NCBI RefSeq assembly: GCF_000801105.2
Contig: NC_079517.1
Location: forward strand, 10,540,001-10,604,000
Length of the DNA stretch: 64,000 nucleotides
Reading direction: 5' to 3'
Origin: Raphanus sativus
Taxonomy: Eukaryota; Streptophyta; Magnoliopsida; Brassicales; Brassicaceae
How positions within the stretch are numbered: the first letter of the stretch is position 1; each line of letters starts with the position of its first letter. Under the pieces are notes generated by a model. It was given only the letters and a program-made list of their open reading frames with translations. It searched no databases and was not told where the DNA came from. Position numbers and translations under genes: made by a program. Shown here piece after piece: positions 13,800 to 25,915 of the stretch.

Positions 13800-16700
13800 C
13801 TAAGGCTCGTTCATCGCCTCGTAGAATTCCTCGCTCCTCCTCGTAACATCCTCCTCGTTATGTGTGCCCGATGACTCGCCTGGAATGGGATTTTGTTGTT
13901 TCATGTTCCTCAACAAAGCTTCCCATTCCGGATTTGTGGACGCTATAACGTCGATGAAGGCTTCGAGTCCACTCACACGGCTTTTGGTCGCGCCCAGCTC
14001 GGAACGCAACTGAGTGACTTCTTCGGTCTGTCTCTGAGCATAAGATGATGTCGCTCTCGGGACATCATTGACGGAACCGATCCCCAACGTACGTCCCTTT
14101 TTCTTAGGGACAACCTTAAAAACAAAAAAATTATATTTGTTAGTTAAATTTAAAAGGGAAATTTAATCAATTAATAATTAAAAAGATATAATGTTAAAAA
14201 ATTTACCTCCTCGTAAATCTTATCCACTTCAGTTGTGGATAAGGTAACTGGTAATCCGTCGCCGGACTGCTGGGTCAGCTGAGTCTGGCGCTCCTCAACC
14301 CGAGCAATTACGTTGTTGTAGATTTGCTCGGACTTGCCATCTAAAAACTGGCCCGCCTTGTTTTTGTGGGTCCGCTCGTAAAGTTCCGGAAGAGTCGGGA
14401 GACGTCCCAACTCTTTGGCCTAAAAACATTTAAGAAAATTGTTAGAAATATATTTAATTATATTAAAAATAATAATTAAATATTTAATTACGTACCATTT
14501 TCAAACGGACACCGGCATGTGGTTTTTGGCCCGTAGAGTGTAGCATCGGGCCGTTACCGTGCTCGTCTACCGTGTTACGGGCGGCAGCACAAATGTTTGC
14601 GATCCTAATGGAGTTAGGATCCTTCCAGTAACGGATGAGGCCGTCCCAAACATCCGTGGTAAGCTCAGCGGGTTTGCCACGGGTGTACCCCTTGACGATC
14701 CAGGCACCCTTCCAGTTGCAAACCGTGTCCGACAAGCGAACTTGCGCCCAAACCTCTTTTGATTTTCCACCCAGTCGCCCAATCTGGCTAAAGATGTCTG
14801 GAACACCAGCAACTGCGTATGTTGGCGCGACACCACCATCATCATATCTCCTTGGAGCTCTTTTCCGAGTACGTACTTTTGACGCAAAGTAGTACGATGT
14901 GAAGTGAGAAGTTTCTTCCGTCAAACTTCCAGCAATTATAGAACCTTCAACCTTTGCAAGGTTCTTTGCTTTTCCCTTCAAATATTTCATGGCTCGCTCA
15001 TACTGATACATCCATCCGTAATGTACAGGTCCACGAAGCAATGCCTCATATGGAAGGTGGACAGCTAGATGCTCCATTACGTCAAAAAACCCAGGAGGAA
15101 ATATCTTCTCCAAGTTGCACAATAAGATGGGAATGTTCTCTTGAAGCTGTTCCACGACTTCTACTTTAAGGGTGCGGGTGCTCAGATCCCTGAAAAATGC
15201 TCCAATGCCTTGTATATTCCAAAAACAATTATACACATATTAGTCATATATATTTCAAACTAAATCATTATATATAAAATAACTGCAATAATAAATATAG
15301 TACCTGCAAGTGCTTCATGTACGTTTGTAGGAAGTAGCTCCGCAAAAGCAAAGGGAAGTAGTCGTTGCATAAAGACATGACAGTCATGACTCTTCATCCC
15401 AGAGAACTTTTGACCCTTTTCAACGCATCTAGACAGATTTGAAACATACCCATCGGGGAATTTCACTTCTGATGCTACCCAGTTGAACAACACCGACTTT
15501 TTTTCTGAAGACAATCTGAATATCGGAACAGGAACTTGCCCATTGCTGTTTATATGTAACTCGCTTCTTGAGCAAATATCCGGCAAGTCTAACCTTGATT
15601 TTATGTTGTCTTTTGTCTTCCCCGGGACATTCAATATTGTATTCATGATGTTCTCAAAGAAATTCTTCTCTATATGCATCACATCGAGGTTGTGGCGCAG
15701 AAGAAGATCCTTCCAATATGGCAACTCCCAAAATATACTCTTCTTGTGCCAGTTGTGATGAACACCGTAAGAATCAGGCATATTAGGGGGAACATGCCAA
15801 TTACCACCACGAGGAACTGTTTCCAAAACTCCATAGTAATCGAGTTGCTTTTCAGTTTCTTCTCCAGTTAAATATGGAGGAGGAGTGTCTCTCACAACCC
15901 TTTTGTGCCTAAACAATGTCTTGTTTCTTCGGTACGGATGGCCAATGGGAAGAAATCTACGATGACAATCGAACCAACTTGTCTTCCTCCCATTCTTCAG
16001 TTGAAACGCATCTGTCGCTCCATTACAATATGGACAAGCTAATCTCCCATGTGTAGTCCATCCCGACAACATCCCATAGGCAGGAAAGTCACTTATGGTC
16101 CACAAAAGCATCGCTCGCATCGTGAAATTCGTCTTCGTTGAGCAGTCATACGTCCTCTCCCCTGTTGACCACAAATCCTTCAACTCTTTTATCAGTGGTT
16201 GCAGGAAAACATCCAGCGACCTTTTAGGATGTTTCGGACCAGGTATTAATATGGTCAAGAATAGCAACTCCCGTTGCATGCACATCTCCGGTGGCAGGTT
16301 GTATGGCGTAAGAAAGACTGGCCACAATGAATATTGTCTCCCTGACATTCCGAATGGACTAAATCCATCTGTGCATAATCCGAGATACACATTCCGGATA
16401 TTGCTAGCGAATTCCGGATATACTTTGTTAAAATGTTTCCAGGCTCTTGCATCTGATGGATGTGTCATCTCACCATCCGTCTGAGTATGCTCGGCATGCC
16501 ATCTCATCTTTCCAGCAGTCTGCTCTGATTGGTACAATCTTTTCAATCTGTCTGTAATTGGTAGGTACCACATCCTTTGGTACGGTACCCTATTACGTCC
16601 CCGTCCTTGCGGCTTGAATCGTGGCTTCTTGCAGAATCGACATTCTTCTAACTTCTCATCATTTCCCCAGTAGATCATGCAGTTGTCGATGCAAACATCT

Positions 16701-17413
16701 ATCATCTCCGAAGGCAACCCAAGACTATACACCAGTTTCTGAATCTCATAATAAGAATCAGCAGACACATTGTCTTCCGGCAAATACTCTTTGAACAAGT
16801 CTGCCCATTCATTCATGCAACTTTCCGGTAGATTGTGATCAGTTTTAATATTCATCATTCTAGCAGCCAACGACAATTTAGGGAGACCTTCTCTACAACC
16901 ACTGTAAAGTGGTTGATTCGCCGCATTTAACATTTCATAAAACTTTTTTGCATCTATGTTAGGTTCTTCATCTTCATCATGAGCTACAAATGCATCAGTT
17001 ACCATATCATGAACCCTATCAAAATCTACCATCTGCTCCTCCTGATGGTAACTAGGTTCATTATGCAAATGAAGAGCAACCGGTTCTTCCTGAAAATTGC
17101 TATTACTACTACTAGCTTCATTCTGATCATAATTATTATAACCTTCTCCATGTTGAAACCAGATATAGTAATTTGGCGTGAAACCTCTATTTATTAAATG
17201 CTTCCAAACATTTTCACGATTTGCCAATTTCGAATTGTTGCATTTCCGACATGGACAGAACATCTTACCGCTTTCTAGGGCGAGCGGTGTGGAATCTGCT
17301 TGATGCATAAATGTCTCCAGTCCCGCAATGTATTCTTTCGTCACTCTCCCGTTAGCATCTCTATGCATATACATCCACCTCCGCAACTCGTAGACATTCC
17401 CAGAGCCTGACAT
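13800..17413 (-). CDS. CACTA transposase: TNP2 (Transposase_21) and DUF4218 fused to Transposase_24
   Basis: Four exons can be read on the minus strand: 17413-15304, 15208-14496, 14419-14207 and 14114-13800. All introns are GT-AG (95, 76 and 92 bp) and the frame is kept throughout, giving 1116 residues. Residues 6-90 form the transposase-associated N-terminal domain with a CPCRKCNN metal-binding motif. About 340-600 is the Transposase_21 core, with [10 protein letters not shown] (Asp349) and [11 protein letters not shown] (Asp577). About 640-830 is DUF4218. At about residue 857 (nt 14745-14750), just after GGKSKEVW, the protein switches into a Transposase_24 region with [11 protein letters not shown] and [13 protein letters not shown], then a short coiled coil. 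The DUF4216 segment expected after DUF4218 is missing. In typical elements the two parts are separate genes, so I infer an internal deletion that fused them in frame. Splicing is predicted, not proven. Confidence 0.8.
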
Positions 17414-17479
17414 TTTTTTCCTTTCACGTTTTTCTTTTTTTTTCTTGTTGGTGTGTTTAAAATGATGTTGAAACTTCCA

Positions 17480-17488
17480 TATTTATAG
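17480..17488 (-). promoter_or_regulatory. TATA box of the CACTA transposase gene
   Basis: CTATAAATA on the minus strand lies about 70 bp upstream of the transposase ATG at 17413, between the right subterminal array and the gene. Confidence 0.55.
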
Positions 17489-17519
17489 AAAATTTTCGAA
17501 TCTGGTAGTTGAAGTTTTG

Positions 17520-17870
17520 CGATGAATTTGCGAGGAAAAGGTAGGTAGCAAAAAAAAACGTGCTTTAAAATTCTTCGTTAAGTTCACGTATATCATTTCC
17601 TCGTAAAGGTGACGTAAATTTACGTTGATTTAACGAGGAAATTATATTTCCAGTTTTCCTCGTAAAGATAATGCAAGCTTTACGTGGTTTTGACGAGGAA
17701 AATGTATTTCCTCGTAAAGACCACGTAAAGTTACGTGGGCTTTACGACGAAATGTTATCTTCGTTAGTTTACGAGAAAATAACGAGGTTTATTTCTTTCG
17801 TTGTAAATTCCTCGTAAGTTCCTCGTACATTTACGAGGATTATATTTCCTCGTTAACTTTCCTCGCCAAA
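17520..17870. repeat. CACTA right subterminal repeat array
   Basis: Repeated CCTCGTAAAG, AACGAGGAAA and TTTACGAGGA motifs in both orientations mirror the left array. They occupy the space between the promoter and the right TIR. Confidence 0.8.
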
Positions 17871-17892
17871 ATGCTGTTTTCTTGTAGTGCTG

Positions 17893-20151
17893 ATAAAATT
17901 TCGCAAAGTATTAAAGTTATAGATGTTAAGTATTACTTGTTAAACAAAATGAAATATATATCATAAATAAATATCCATCTATTGCATGACTAAATATCTA
18001 TATATTATTTGAGAAATCGGTTTGCTATGTGTCGCGCTCACGTTAACTTTCACGATAGTTTTCACGATAGTTGATTACACTGATACATTTAGTGAATTAA
18101 AATTTGATATTTAAATATTATTACTGAATTTTTATTTAGTTTGCTTTAAAAAATTTCCAAATAACGTATATAATAAAAAAGAAACATTTATAAAGTTTAA
18201 TAAAAAATGAAAACGAAAATATATGTTTATATAATATGATTTCATTAAATTTTTTTTACAAAATATAAATATTCCATTTAAAAGTATTATTAAGCAACAT
18301 AAAATATACTTTTGAAGTAATAAAATATCTCTTTATATATATATATTTATATTCTTAGGTAAATATATACGTTTTTATTTAATGTGATTTCATAAAACAA
18401 AATTTCACACATATAATCTTAATATTTGAAAAATAAATATTATTTCTTTTAAAACATAATTTTAAACAGTACAAAAGATATATTTTTCAAAGTAATAAAA
18501 ATGTTTTTGAAAATATCTATCTATTTTCTGAGATGATTATATAAAATAATTAAGTAACATAAACTAATATATGTTTAATTGACTAAAAATAGTTTATAAT
18601 AAAAATAACTGTACTTCATTTTGAATTTGAAAGAATATATGTAAAACCATTAAAATCACCGTAGTGGAATTGTGATCGGAGAGTTTTGTTTTACTTGTGG
18701 TTCGTTCGTGTAAAACCATCGGGTATATGGAATAGATGTTTGGTTTAGGGTTGGTGTGGCGAAGAGATTCACAATTGAATCATGGAATAATAAATTAGCT
18801 CCTACGATGTGCTATAGATTTGTTTCTTCTTGCTTAATTTCAATGATTCTAGGTTTGATCTTGATTTTGATGTTTATCTTCTCACTAGATTGTGGTTAGG
18901 TGGTCGGCTTGAACTTTGACCCGAAGAGACTGTGTAATTGTGGAATGTCACGTCTCTGTGATGCCGCAAAATACATTTGCTCTGTTAGTACATGGTGTGA
19001 CTAGTGTGAATGTTTTCATATGGTAGTAATGCTAGAGATGGTGGTGATCAATTCTCTCTTGACATTAGTATATTTTAGGATTAGAATAGCATAATTGCGT
19101 TAAGCTTAGTAAAGCGATGGTTAGTGAATCTCACGCTTTTTAGGTTTGTTGTGATTTTTGATTGTGAAAAAAGTTGCTTTCAGTCGATTTCTATGCAACC
19201 GTGTCTTACTCAATATGATGTTGTCTCTTGTTGCTTTAGGTTGATCGTCTCTGAAGCTTGCAGTCCCATTAAGAAAGCCATTTCAGTTGGGATTTTGGAA
19301 CTTCTACTACATAAAAAAGACTATTGGTTTCATCTTAGAAAGAGCTAAGTCTTCTCTTTTGTTATTTTGTGCTTTATCACAAGTATCAAAGATTCACAAA
19401 TACGTTTAGGAAAAAAATTGCAAAACATTCCACGAACGTAGAACATAAGAAACATATAGTATCTCGAACTAAATACTGCACCAACATTTTACACAAGCGT
19501 AGCAAAGCAACGAAAACATAAACTCAAAAAATACAGAGAACACACAAATATCACACAGAAATTCAAAATAATAATCTCAAACCAAACGATACGCAAATTT
19601 ATTTTTACATTAGTTTTGCTTCTTGTAATTTTCTTTAACGTGTTTCATAAATTCAAATTCGTAATGTAACTAATTGGTTGTACTTTAAGAAACTTCAAAT
19701 AAAATTTCACGAGCATTTACTTGTTCTTGTTATGACTGTAATAAGATGTGTTTGTTATGACTCAAATTAATTTGAGAAACTACAGACATGAGTGACTTTC
19801 GACGTTTTGAAAGAATTCGCTTATAATGGATGAATGATGATCGATAAAATATCTAGTGACAAAAGCCAAAAACATCAACGTTGAGGTTTATGGTTTGCAC
19901 CAGGAAAGCCAAAGCCAAGAAAACAGAGAGTTTCGTTAAACGTGAAGAACTCAGACTTTTTAATCTATTTGCTTCAAAATCCTTTTGGAAGCAAATAGAT
20001 CACAAAAGCTCCACCTTTCTTTGTCAATGATTTGTTCCCAAGATACGAGATTTGATAAAAGCATAACTAATTTTTGTTCATATAGGAAACTAATGGTTTC
20101 CAAATTGGTTTTCAACGTCACATAAGAAAGACGAGAAAATTGGGTTATACA
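17893..20151. other. Intergenic; AT-rich then a mixed-composition block
   Basis: 17893-18650 is AT-rich. 18650-19380 is more balanced and reads like old transcribed or intronic sequence, but no frame gives a recognisable protein. A short tandem (TTTTCACGATAG) occurs near 18050-18070. Confidence 0.35.
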
Positions 20152-20577
20152 TTACTCAGGAACAGTGCCAAGCTTAGGACGCCAAGCTCGCTGGAGATGC
20201 CGCTTGCTGATTCCCAACCAAAGGGGTTGTGAAGTAGCAGCTGCGTTCAACTTAGCTGCATTGGCAGCAAGAACTTCTTCTTTTGTTTTCCCCTTCGGCC
20301 TCTCCTTCACTTCTTCTTCCTCTACAGGAGACGAAGAAACGAATAAGTCTCTCAGTTTGCGTCCAGCTACGTCTTTATCAGCTGCTAGTGAACGAGCCTG
20401 ATGAATCAGCGGCTGCTCTCGACGGCTCGGCGGTATAAGACTCAGAAGCATCTTTAAGGTTGTCTTCTTACGACGAAACTGTACCAAAGGACTTGTCCTA
20501 GGGCTTGGACTTCGTGTCGGGCTCTGTTGAACTTCACACTGCGTCGGTAGGAACTTGAATCTCTCCAACGTCGCCAT
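20152..20577 (-). CDS. Small conserved plant protein of unknown function
   Basis: A 141-residue intronless ORF with strongly protein-like composition in an otherwise AT-rich area. It is basic and Ser/Pro-rich at the N-terminus (MATLERFKFLPTQCEV, then SPTRSPSPRTSPLVQ). A basic stretch follows (RRKKTTLKMLLSL), then an acidic/Lys-rich middle (EEEEVKERPKGKTKEE). The conserved-looking C-terminus contains LQRAWRPKLGTVPE. There is no signal peptide or membrane segment. The combination of an N-terminal ERF-T-C motif, an SPTRSP motif and a C-terminal RRAWRP-like motif matches a plant family I know only as uncharacterised. Position between the GIS3-like and IPT1-like genes suggests At1g68430 or a near neighbour as counterpart (from memory, unverified). 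The function is unknown. Confidence 0.7.
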   Translation of the reverse strand: MATLERFKFLPTQCEVQQSPTRSPSPRTSPLVQFRRKKTTLKMLLSLIPPSRREQPLIHQARSLAADKDVAGRKLRDLFVSSSPVEEEEVKERPKGKTKEEVLAANAAKLNAAATSQPLWLGISKRHLQRAWRPKLGTVPE

Positions 20578-20955
20578 GGAACTATGGAATTTGAAAAACT
20601 TTTGAGTTAATAATAATGTTGCCTCGTTGTTGTAGCTGTTTCCAAGTGAGAATCAAACCGTCCTTTTTATTCTTTTGAAGCAGTCACTCTTCTCAAAAGT
20701 GCGTGCATTGAATGGATATTTTGTGGACCTTAAGGACGTAGTCTCCAATAAAATTCCAAATGTGTAATTATTGATGGTCTTTGCAGAAATTTTGAAAAAA
20801 GAAAAAGGGTTTTGTTTGTTCTGTTCTTTTATCTTTCTCATGTTGTTTGCACTTTTACTTTCTTCAATGTGCTTAGAAGGAATCGTTTTCTCTCGTTTTT
20901 ACACATTCTGGTAGAAAAAGAAATAAAAAGAAATAATGTGAGAGCTAATGGGAGC

Positions 20956-20961
20956 CACGTG
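20956..20961. promoter_or_regulatory. G-box (CACGTG) upstream of the small conserved gene
   Basis: A CACGTG core within CCACGTGT lies about 380 bp upstream of the ATG at 20577. It is a bZIP/bHLH (ABRE-like) recognition sequence. Position and core fit a promoter element, but function is inference. Confidence 0.35.
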
Positions 20962-21011
20962 TACTAGTCTTAGATTCATCTTCCTAGCTTTTAAAATGCT
21001 TGTCTTGGTAC

Positions 21012-21258
21012 TAAGAGCACCATTAACCCTAGTGGTTTAATGGGTGCTTATCATTTTCTTGATTAAAAAAAGAAGAATAAGAAGAAGAATAAGAAGAAGA
21101 AGAAAGAAGAAAAAAAAGCTTAATTAAGCAGTTTTATAGGTTTTTTGCTTGAATTGTTTGCGGGTTCCACTAATACGTAGCGGTTTGCGATTAATTTCTT
21201 TTTCAATTTTTTTTTTAATTCAGATTTAAAAAAAAATTATGGGTTAATGATGTTCTAA
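21012..21258. mobile_element. Tourist-like (PIF/Harbinger) MITE
   Basis: TIRs GAGCACCATTAACCC (21015-21029) and the complement of GGGTTAATGATGTTC (21241-21255) are flanked by TAA on both sides. The 241-bp interior contains purine-rich simple sequence and the ATACGTAGCGGT motif also found in the MITE at 972-1227. Confidence 0.6.
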
Positions 21259-21523
21259 ATTTCTAGAGTGAGACAATAGTACCGTGACTAGTAGAAATAA
21301 CTAGCAAACAAACACAGCACTTCCATCCATAGTATTTTAAGATGAGTTCTCTAAAGATTAAAACCAAGACTTAATACTTTTATATTGGATACTCAAAATC
21401 TTGAGAACTCCATCCAATAATTTCCAAATAGATCCGTGTGTACATATTGGCTTTGATTACAGAAGCATTTTTTTTTTGAAATGTTTTCACTCTATAAACT
21501 CTATACATAACTAGGTCTGAATT

Positions 21524-22686
21524 GTTTCTAGCTTTTTTTGGTAAAAATGTAAAGATATTATTACCAAATTTTAGATTTTTTCACAGATGACAGTGGATAA
21601 CCAGAAGTAGAGAAAAAAATAAAATCCTAAACAGAAACAAAAACTCGAACTAAACTAATTATGGACAAACACTACAAACCAGAACCACTAATCATAGACT
21701 CGACTAACACTGCCGCAAAGACTATGAGCATCCAACAGCACTGGGATGTGCTAGTCCATTGCAAACAGTCACAGTGGAAACAAAATGGCGATCGAAGATC
21801 ACCCGATACAACCATAACCACGCCTTACACCGCGTCTGAGAACCAGACAACAATTTCTTCGAAAATTCATAAGTTGAGCCGGTGACTAATAGAACAACCA
21901 CCTTTAAGAATATGAACAAACATCCTTTGAAGCATACAACTTCAAAAAAGGATCTGGAAAAGAGCTGGCAGAGAGATACATCGAGAGAGAGGGAAGTCAC
22001 CAAAGCTACTGCTTAAAGGCCATAGACGACCACGTCAACCATATCTCCGCCACGTTCCACACGCTTACGCCAGAAGCACCACCCCACAGTAGTTAAACCG
22101 CTGACTGGCGCATGCCCGAGGAGAAAGGGAACCTCCAGAGCACTCCTAGTTGCTTCAGAGGAGAGGGATGACTCGCCAAGACGCCAAGGAAGCCACATAA
22201 CCTGAACCCGAAAAGCCTCTCTACCCATTAATTCAAAGCGAGAGTAGAACAACCACTCACCAGATCTGCAGACAAGGACCAAACACTCACCACCATGCGC
22301 CGTCGTCTCAACAAGCAAGAGCGAAAAGGGAAAATCAGATTTCACCGGACGAAACTCTAAAAATTCAACTCCACACACCTACGACTACCACTGCCCCATT
22401 GTATCTCCAGAAAGGAAGATTCCAAACACGGATATAGTCCATCCCGGAGTTAAACTAGAGAAACCCATAACGGAGTTCAATCTACAGATTCAACCATCTT
22501 TACGGCGAGCAGGAAAAAAGAGAAACGTAGCATATCAAAAGAGGAAAGTAAGAGTAGGATAACGCCAGCGACCACGTGCGTCACCTCGGGTCGTCGGAGC
22601 CGAAACAAAAACTTGAGTTAAGAGACTTTTAGAGAGAGTTGAGAGAGAGATGAGTCAGAGAGAGAAGAGCCTCTAATAGTTTCTAG
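21524..22686 (-). mobile_element. Candidate non-autonomous retroposon
   Basis: GTTTCTAG at 21524-21531 and 22679-22686 brackets about 1.15 kb of GC-richer DNA. Read on the minus strand, this begins with a CT-rich leader and ends in ACC followed by seven A. The layout resembles the retroposon at 3887-5299. The 121-codon ORF at 22013-22378 has no recognisable domain. The TSD is short (8 bp) and the tail weak, so this is less secure. Confidence 0.4.
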
Positions 22687-24500
22687 TCTTATCATGCAAT
22701 TAATATCATATAGTTTGCTAGGAAGCAAGTGGTAGATTCTTGTTGGTCTTGACATATGTGTCCATCATTTCTTTCACTAGAGGTTTGGCTTTCCAATTTC
22801 GTAGAAAACAAATTATACATATTAACCGACAATTTATACAAGATCGTCAATATAGTGTAAATATAACCATCAAGGTGGACCTCATAAGGCAGTTTACGAT
22901 GAATTTCATAAAGCTATTCAAAGTAGTGCAGCAACACGTGAATTCTCACAATACTGGTTAAATTATCAATTGTAAAATTTGTAAAGTCGTATATATAATA
23001 TTTTTCATAGTTTATAATATCATAATAAATCAGCATCAAAAATTTTTGAATTATATAATCAATATATTTTGTTCTTTAAATATTATTATAAAGTATTATT
23101 TTCCATTTCTAGCATAACAAATTTCTATGAATTATTTCATTTCATCTCTTATTCTCTATCTTATTAAGCTCTCTTGAGCACAGATCTTCTTGCATTCAAT
23201 CTACTTTTAGTATATACTAAGAATTAGTCTTATTAGCTTCGCTGGAGAGTTTGTGTATTTGTTAAAAATAAACTAAAATAAATGTGAGACACATCAAATA
23301 AAAATTTATTCTATTTGAATCTTTGATTATTTATATATTATTTATATAAAATTTTAGTTCGACCATAGAATATTTGAAACACAAAGAAATTTTTGTATAA
23401 ACATATGCTATTCCACAAAATAAAATACGATAAATCAATAAAAACATATTAGATTATAATGATTGTTCTACTAAAACTAAGATATTATTTTTAAAATTAT
23501 GGTATTGTGTTAGAGTTGGGATTAGTTAATAAAATAAATATTAATATTTTTAACTTTTAATAATATTATTCTTCACAGATCTAAAATATGAATATAGTAA
23601 TATATCAAATTAACACTTTCATTTTATTTCACAAATCTTAAACTTAAATTTAAACTTATATGCATATAATAAAAATAAACATGAATTTTTTCATCTATTT
23701 TTTTCAAATTTTAAAATATTTAAACTAGTAGAATCTATATAGAATAGTGATTACAATTTTTCTAACAATTATTTTTAAAATAATAATTAAAAGAAATAAT
23801 GTACACAAATTTAAATAAAATTATATAAATATTTTTTTCAAATACATGAATTATGAATTATAATTTGTATTACAGAAATTTAAAAAAAAAATTTGCACTT
23901 TTGAAAACGCGGATCAAAGAAATATTTTGATTGAAAAGTCAAAGAAAATTTTGAAATATTATTTATTATTAGGTTCATTTTTAATTAAATTATAATGATA
24001 AAAATGGTTTTCTTAATATTTAGAACTTTAACCAATACTTTATAATTTGAAACAAAAAGAATATTTCCTTATTCATTTTATTTATTTTCAATTTTTAATG
24101 AAAAACGTTTATTTAAGCTGGTTTAATTTATAATGGAAACAAAGTAATATTTCCACAAAGAAATGTAATGGAATCTCCATGACAGAATCTCTTTCATCTA
24201 CAATCAAACGCTAAATTTTGTGATTGGATCCTTTGTTGCCGTTCAGCTGCAACTGAACTTGGTCGTAGATGTCAAAAAGAAAAATCAACGTGACGTATTT
24301 CCATCTCCAAACGTCATCACTGTTCATATTTAATCCATCTCAAATAACGAAGATTCTGCAACAGATTTCAAAAGTTGCGATACATATATCTGATATATGT
24401 GATCAATATACGACTGGAATTCTTTTTGTCAACCATTTTGTTTCGTTAGACCATATTAGATTTTCTTTCATTTTTTCTTTTAGAATGAAATAAACTCAAA
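22687..24500. other. Intergenic, very AT-rich
   Basis: No gene, RNA or clear element boundary is visible. The short ORFs are A/T codon noise. Confidence 0.4.
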
Positions 24501-24504
24501 TAAA

Positions 24505-25177
24505 AGTGGGTATTTTATCTGATATCCAAACCCGTATTCGAATCCAATCTGAAAAATCCAAACCAAAATTCGAACTGAAATAACAAAATATCCGAACGGG
24601 CATTGATTAAGAGAGATTGGATATCTGAATCTGAATGAGTAATATCTGAATCCAACTAGATATTTGAAGATAACCGAACATATATATATATATATATTTA
24701 TCTTTATATTTTTAGTTTACATCTTTCATTTTGTTTAAAATATTTATATTGATATTATACACTTTAAAATCATATAATATACATATAATTACGAAGAAAA
24801 TAATTTCACATTCACTTAAAATGCATATAAAGCTTTTTGTTTTATCTATTAACAAAAATTACATCCAAAATTCAAATATAATAACCAAATTAATGTTTAT
24901 TTATTTTGAAATATTATCTCCAAATATATTAATCATTCAATCTATTAAAAAATCAGTTAAGTAAAATCAATATTTTTAAATACAATAAACTTTAAAAAAA
25001 ATCTTTCAAAATCTAAATATCCAAACCGACCAGAAATAATTGAACCCGAACCAAAAATACCTGAATCCGACCCGAAGTACATAAATACTCTAACGGGTTC
25101 TATACCCCTGTACCAAAATATTCAAAATCCAAAATATCCGACCAGAACCCGAACGGGTACTCGAACGCCCACCCCTA
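24505..25177. mobile_element. CCGAACCC-rich non-coding repeat element
   Basis: Both flanks of this segment are rich in CCGAACCCGAA / TATCCGAAC motifs surrounding an AT-rich core. The right edge is GAACGCCCACCCCT, a terminus typical of a dispersed Brassicaceae repeat class. Possible diverged short direct repeats (TCAAATAAA / TCAAAATAA) lie at the edges. No ORF is present. Related sequence occurs at 27318-27826, about 29990-30490 and 60345-60955. Confidence 0.45.
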
Positions 25178-25915
25178 AAATCAAAATAAGTTTGTGATTT
25201 GTTCAAATGGCTCCCCTTATTTTATTCCTCAATTATTATTATATTTACTTTTTAATTTTTCATTTATTGCAAATAAAACCTATTATTCTATAAAATTTTA
25301 TATTATATTCACTTATTTTTAAATTCTACAATTTAACCAAACCTTAAATTATAAAAAGTAGATATTTATTACATTAATAAAAATACATAACAACATACAA
25401 AGTAGTAGTAAAATTTTACTTAAACAGTACTATTACTATATTAGTTATGTATCTCAATGGTATTGTTTTCTATTTTATTTTATTTTAATTATATATTATA
25501 ATTCATAAATTATAAATTATATTTTAATAACTAATTATTGGTAATCCTATTTTAAGAAGTTTAATCAATATATACATATTGGATATAAAGTTATAAAAGT
25601 TATGTTTAGTGTTAGTGTTTTGTTTATGCGTAAAATAAAGATTGTCAAAAGTAAATGGCCATTATGTAAATAAAAAAAGTCTTGACATCAAAATGAGATT
25701 GTGAATAGTGTTTCTTCAAATTTGAGTGATTATTATTTATATACTCATTTTTATCTCTAAATGATGCACCATTAAAAATGAATTTTCTTCATTTTTTATG
25801 TTTTTCCTCATTTTGATGCACCATTGGAAATACCCTTAGACTGGATTATTTTGTACTAGCATTAATTTTGCGACATAATATTCTTTCATAAGGGTTAGTA
25901 TAGTGAAATTTATTA
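25178..25915. other. Intergenic, AT-rich
   Basis: No gene is visible. Text near 25680-25835 (repeated 'ATGCACCATT' contexts) suggests further old MITE remnants, but I could not delimit one. Confidence 0.3.

Larger units (their letters stand above)
13122..17892. mobile_element. Complete CACTA (En/Spm) DNA transposon
   Basis: Perfect 15-bp TIRs, CACTACAAGAAAACA at 13125-13139 and its complement at 17875-17889, delimit a 4765-bp element. It is bounded by CTG on both sides (13122-13124 and 17890-17892), the 3-bp target duplication expected for CACTA elements. Both arms carry dense subterminal copies of CCTCGTAA and its complement. One minus-strand transposase gene occupies the interior. Intact TIRs, TSD and ORF suggest recent activity. 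Confidence 0.93.

Noticed and set aside
14559..15169. Plus-strand ORFs opposite the transposase exons
   Set aside because: Shadows of the minus-strand coding exons with no domains of their own.
18650..19380. Possible hidden gene in a less AT-rich block
   Set aside because: All frames are interrupted and no splice pattern gave a convincing protein.
22013..22378. 121-codon minus-strand ORF
   Set aside because: No family resemblance. It lies within a probable non-coding retroposon.
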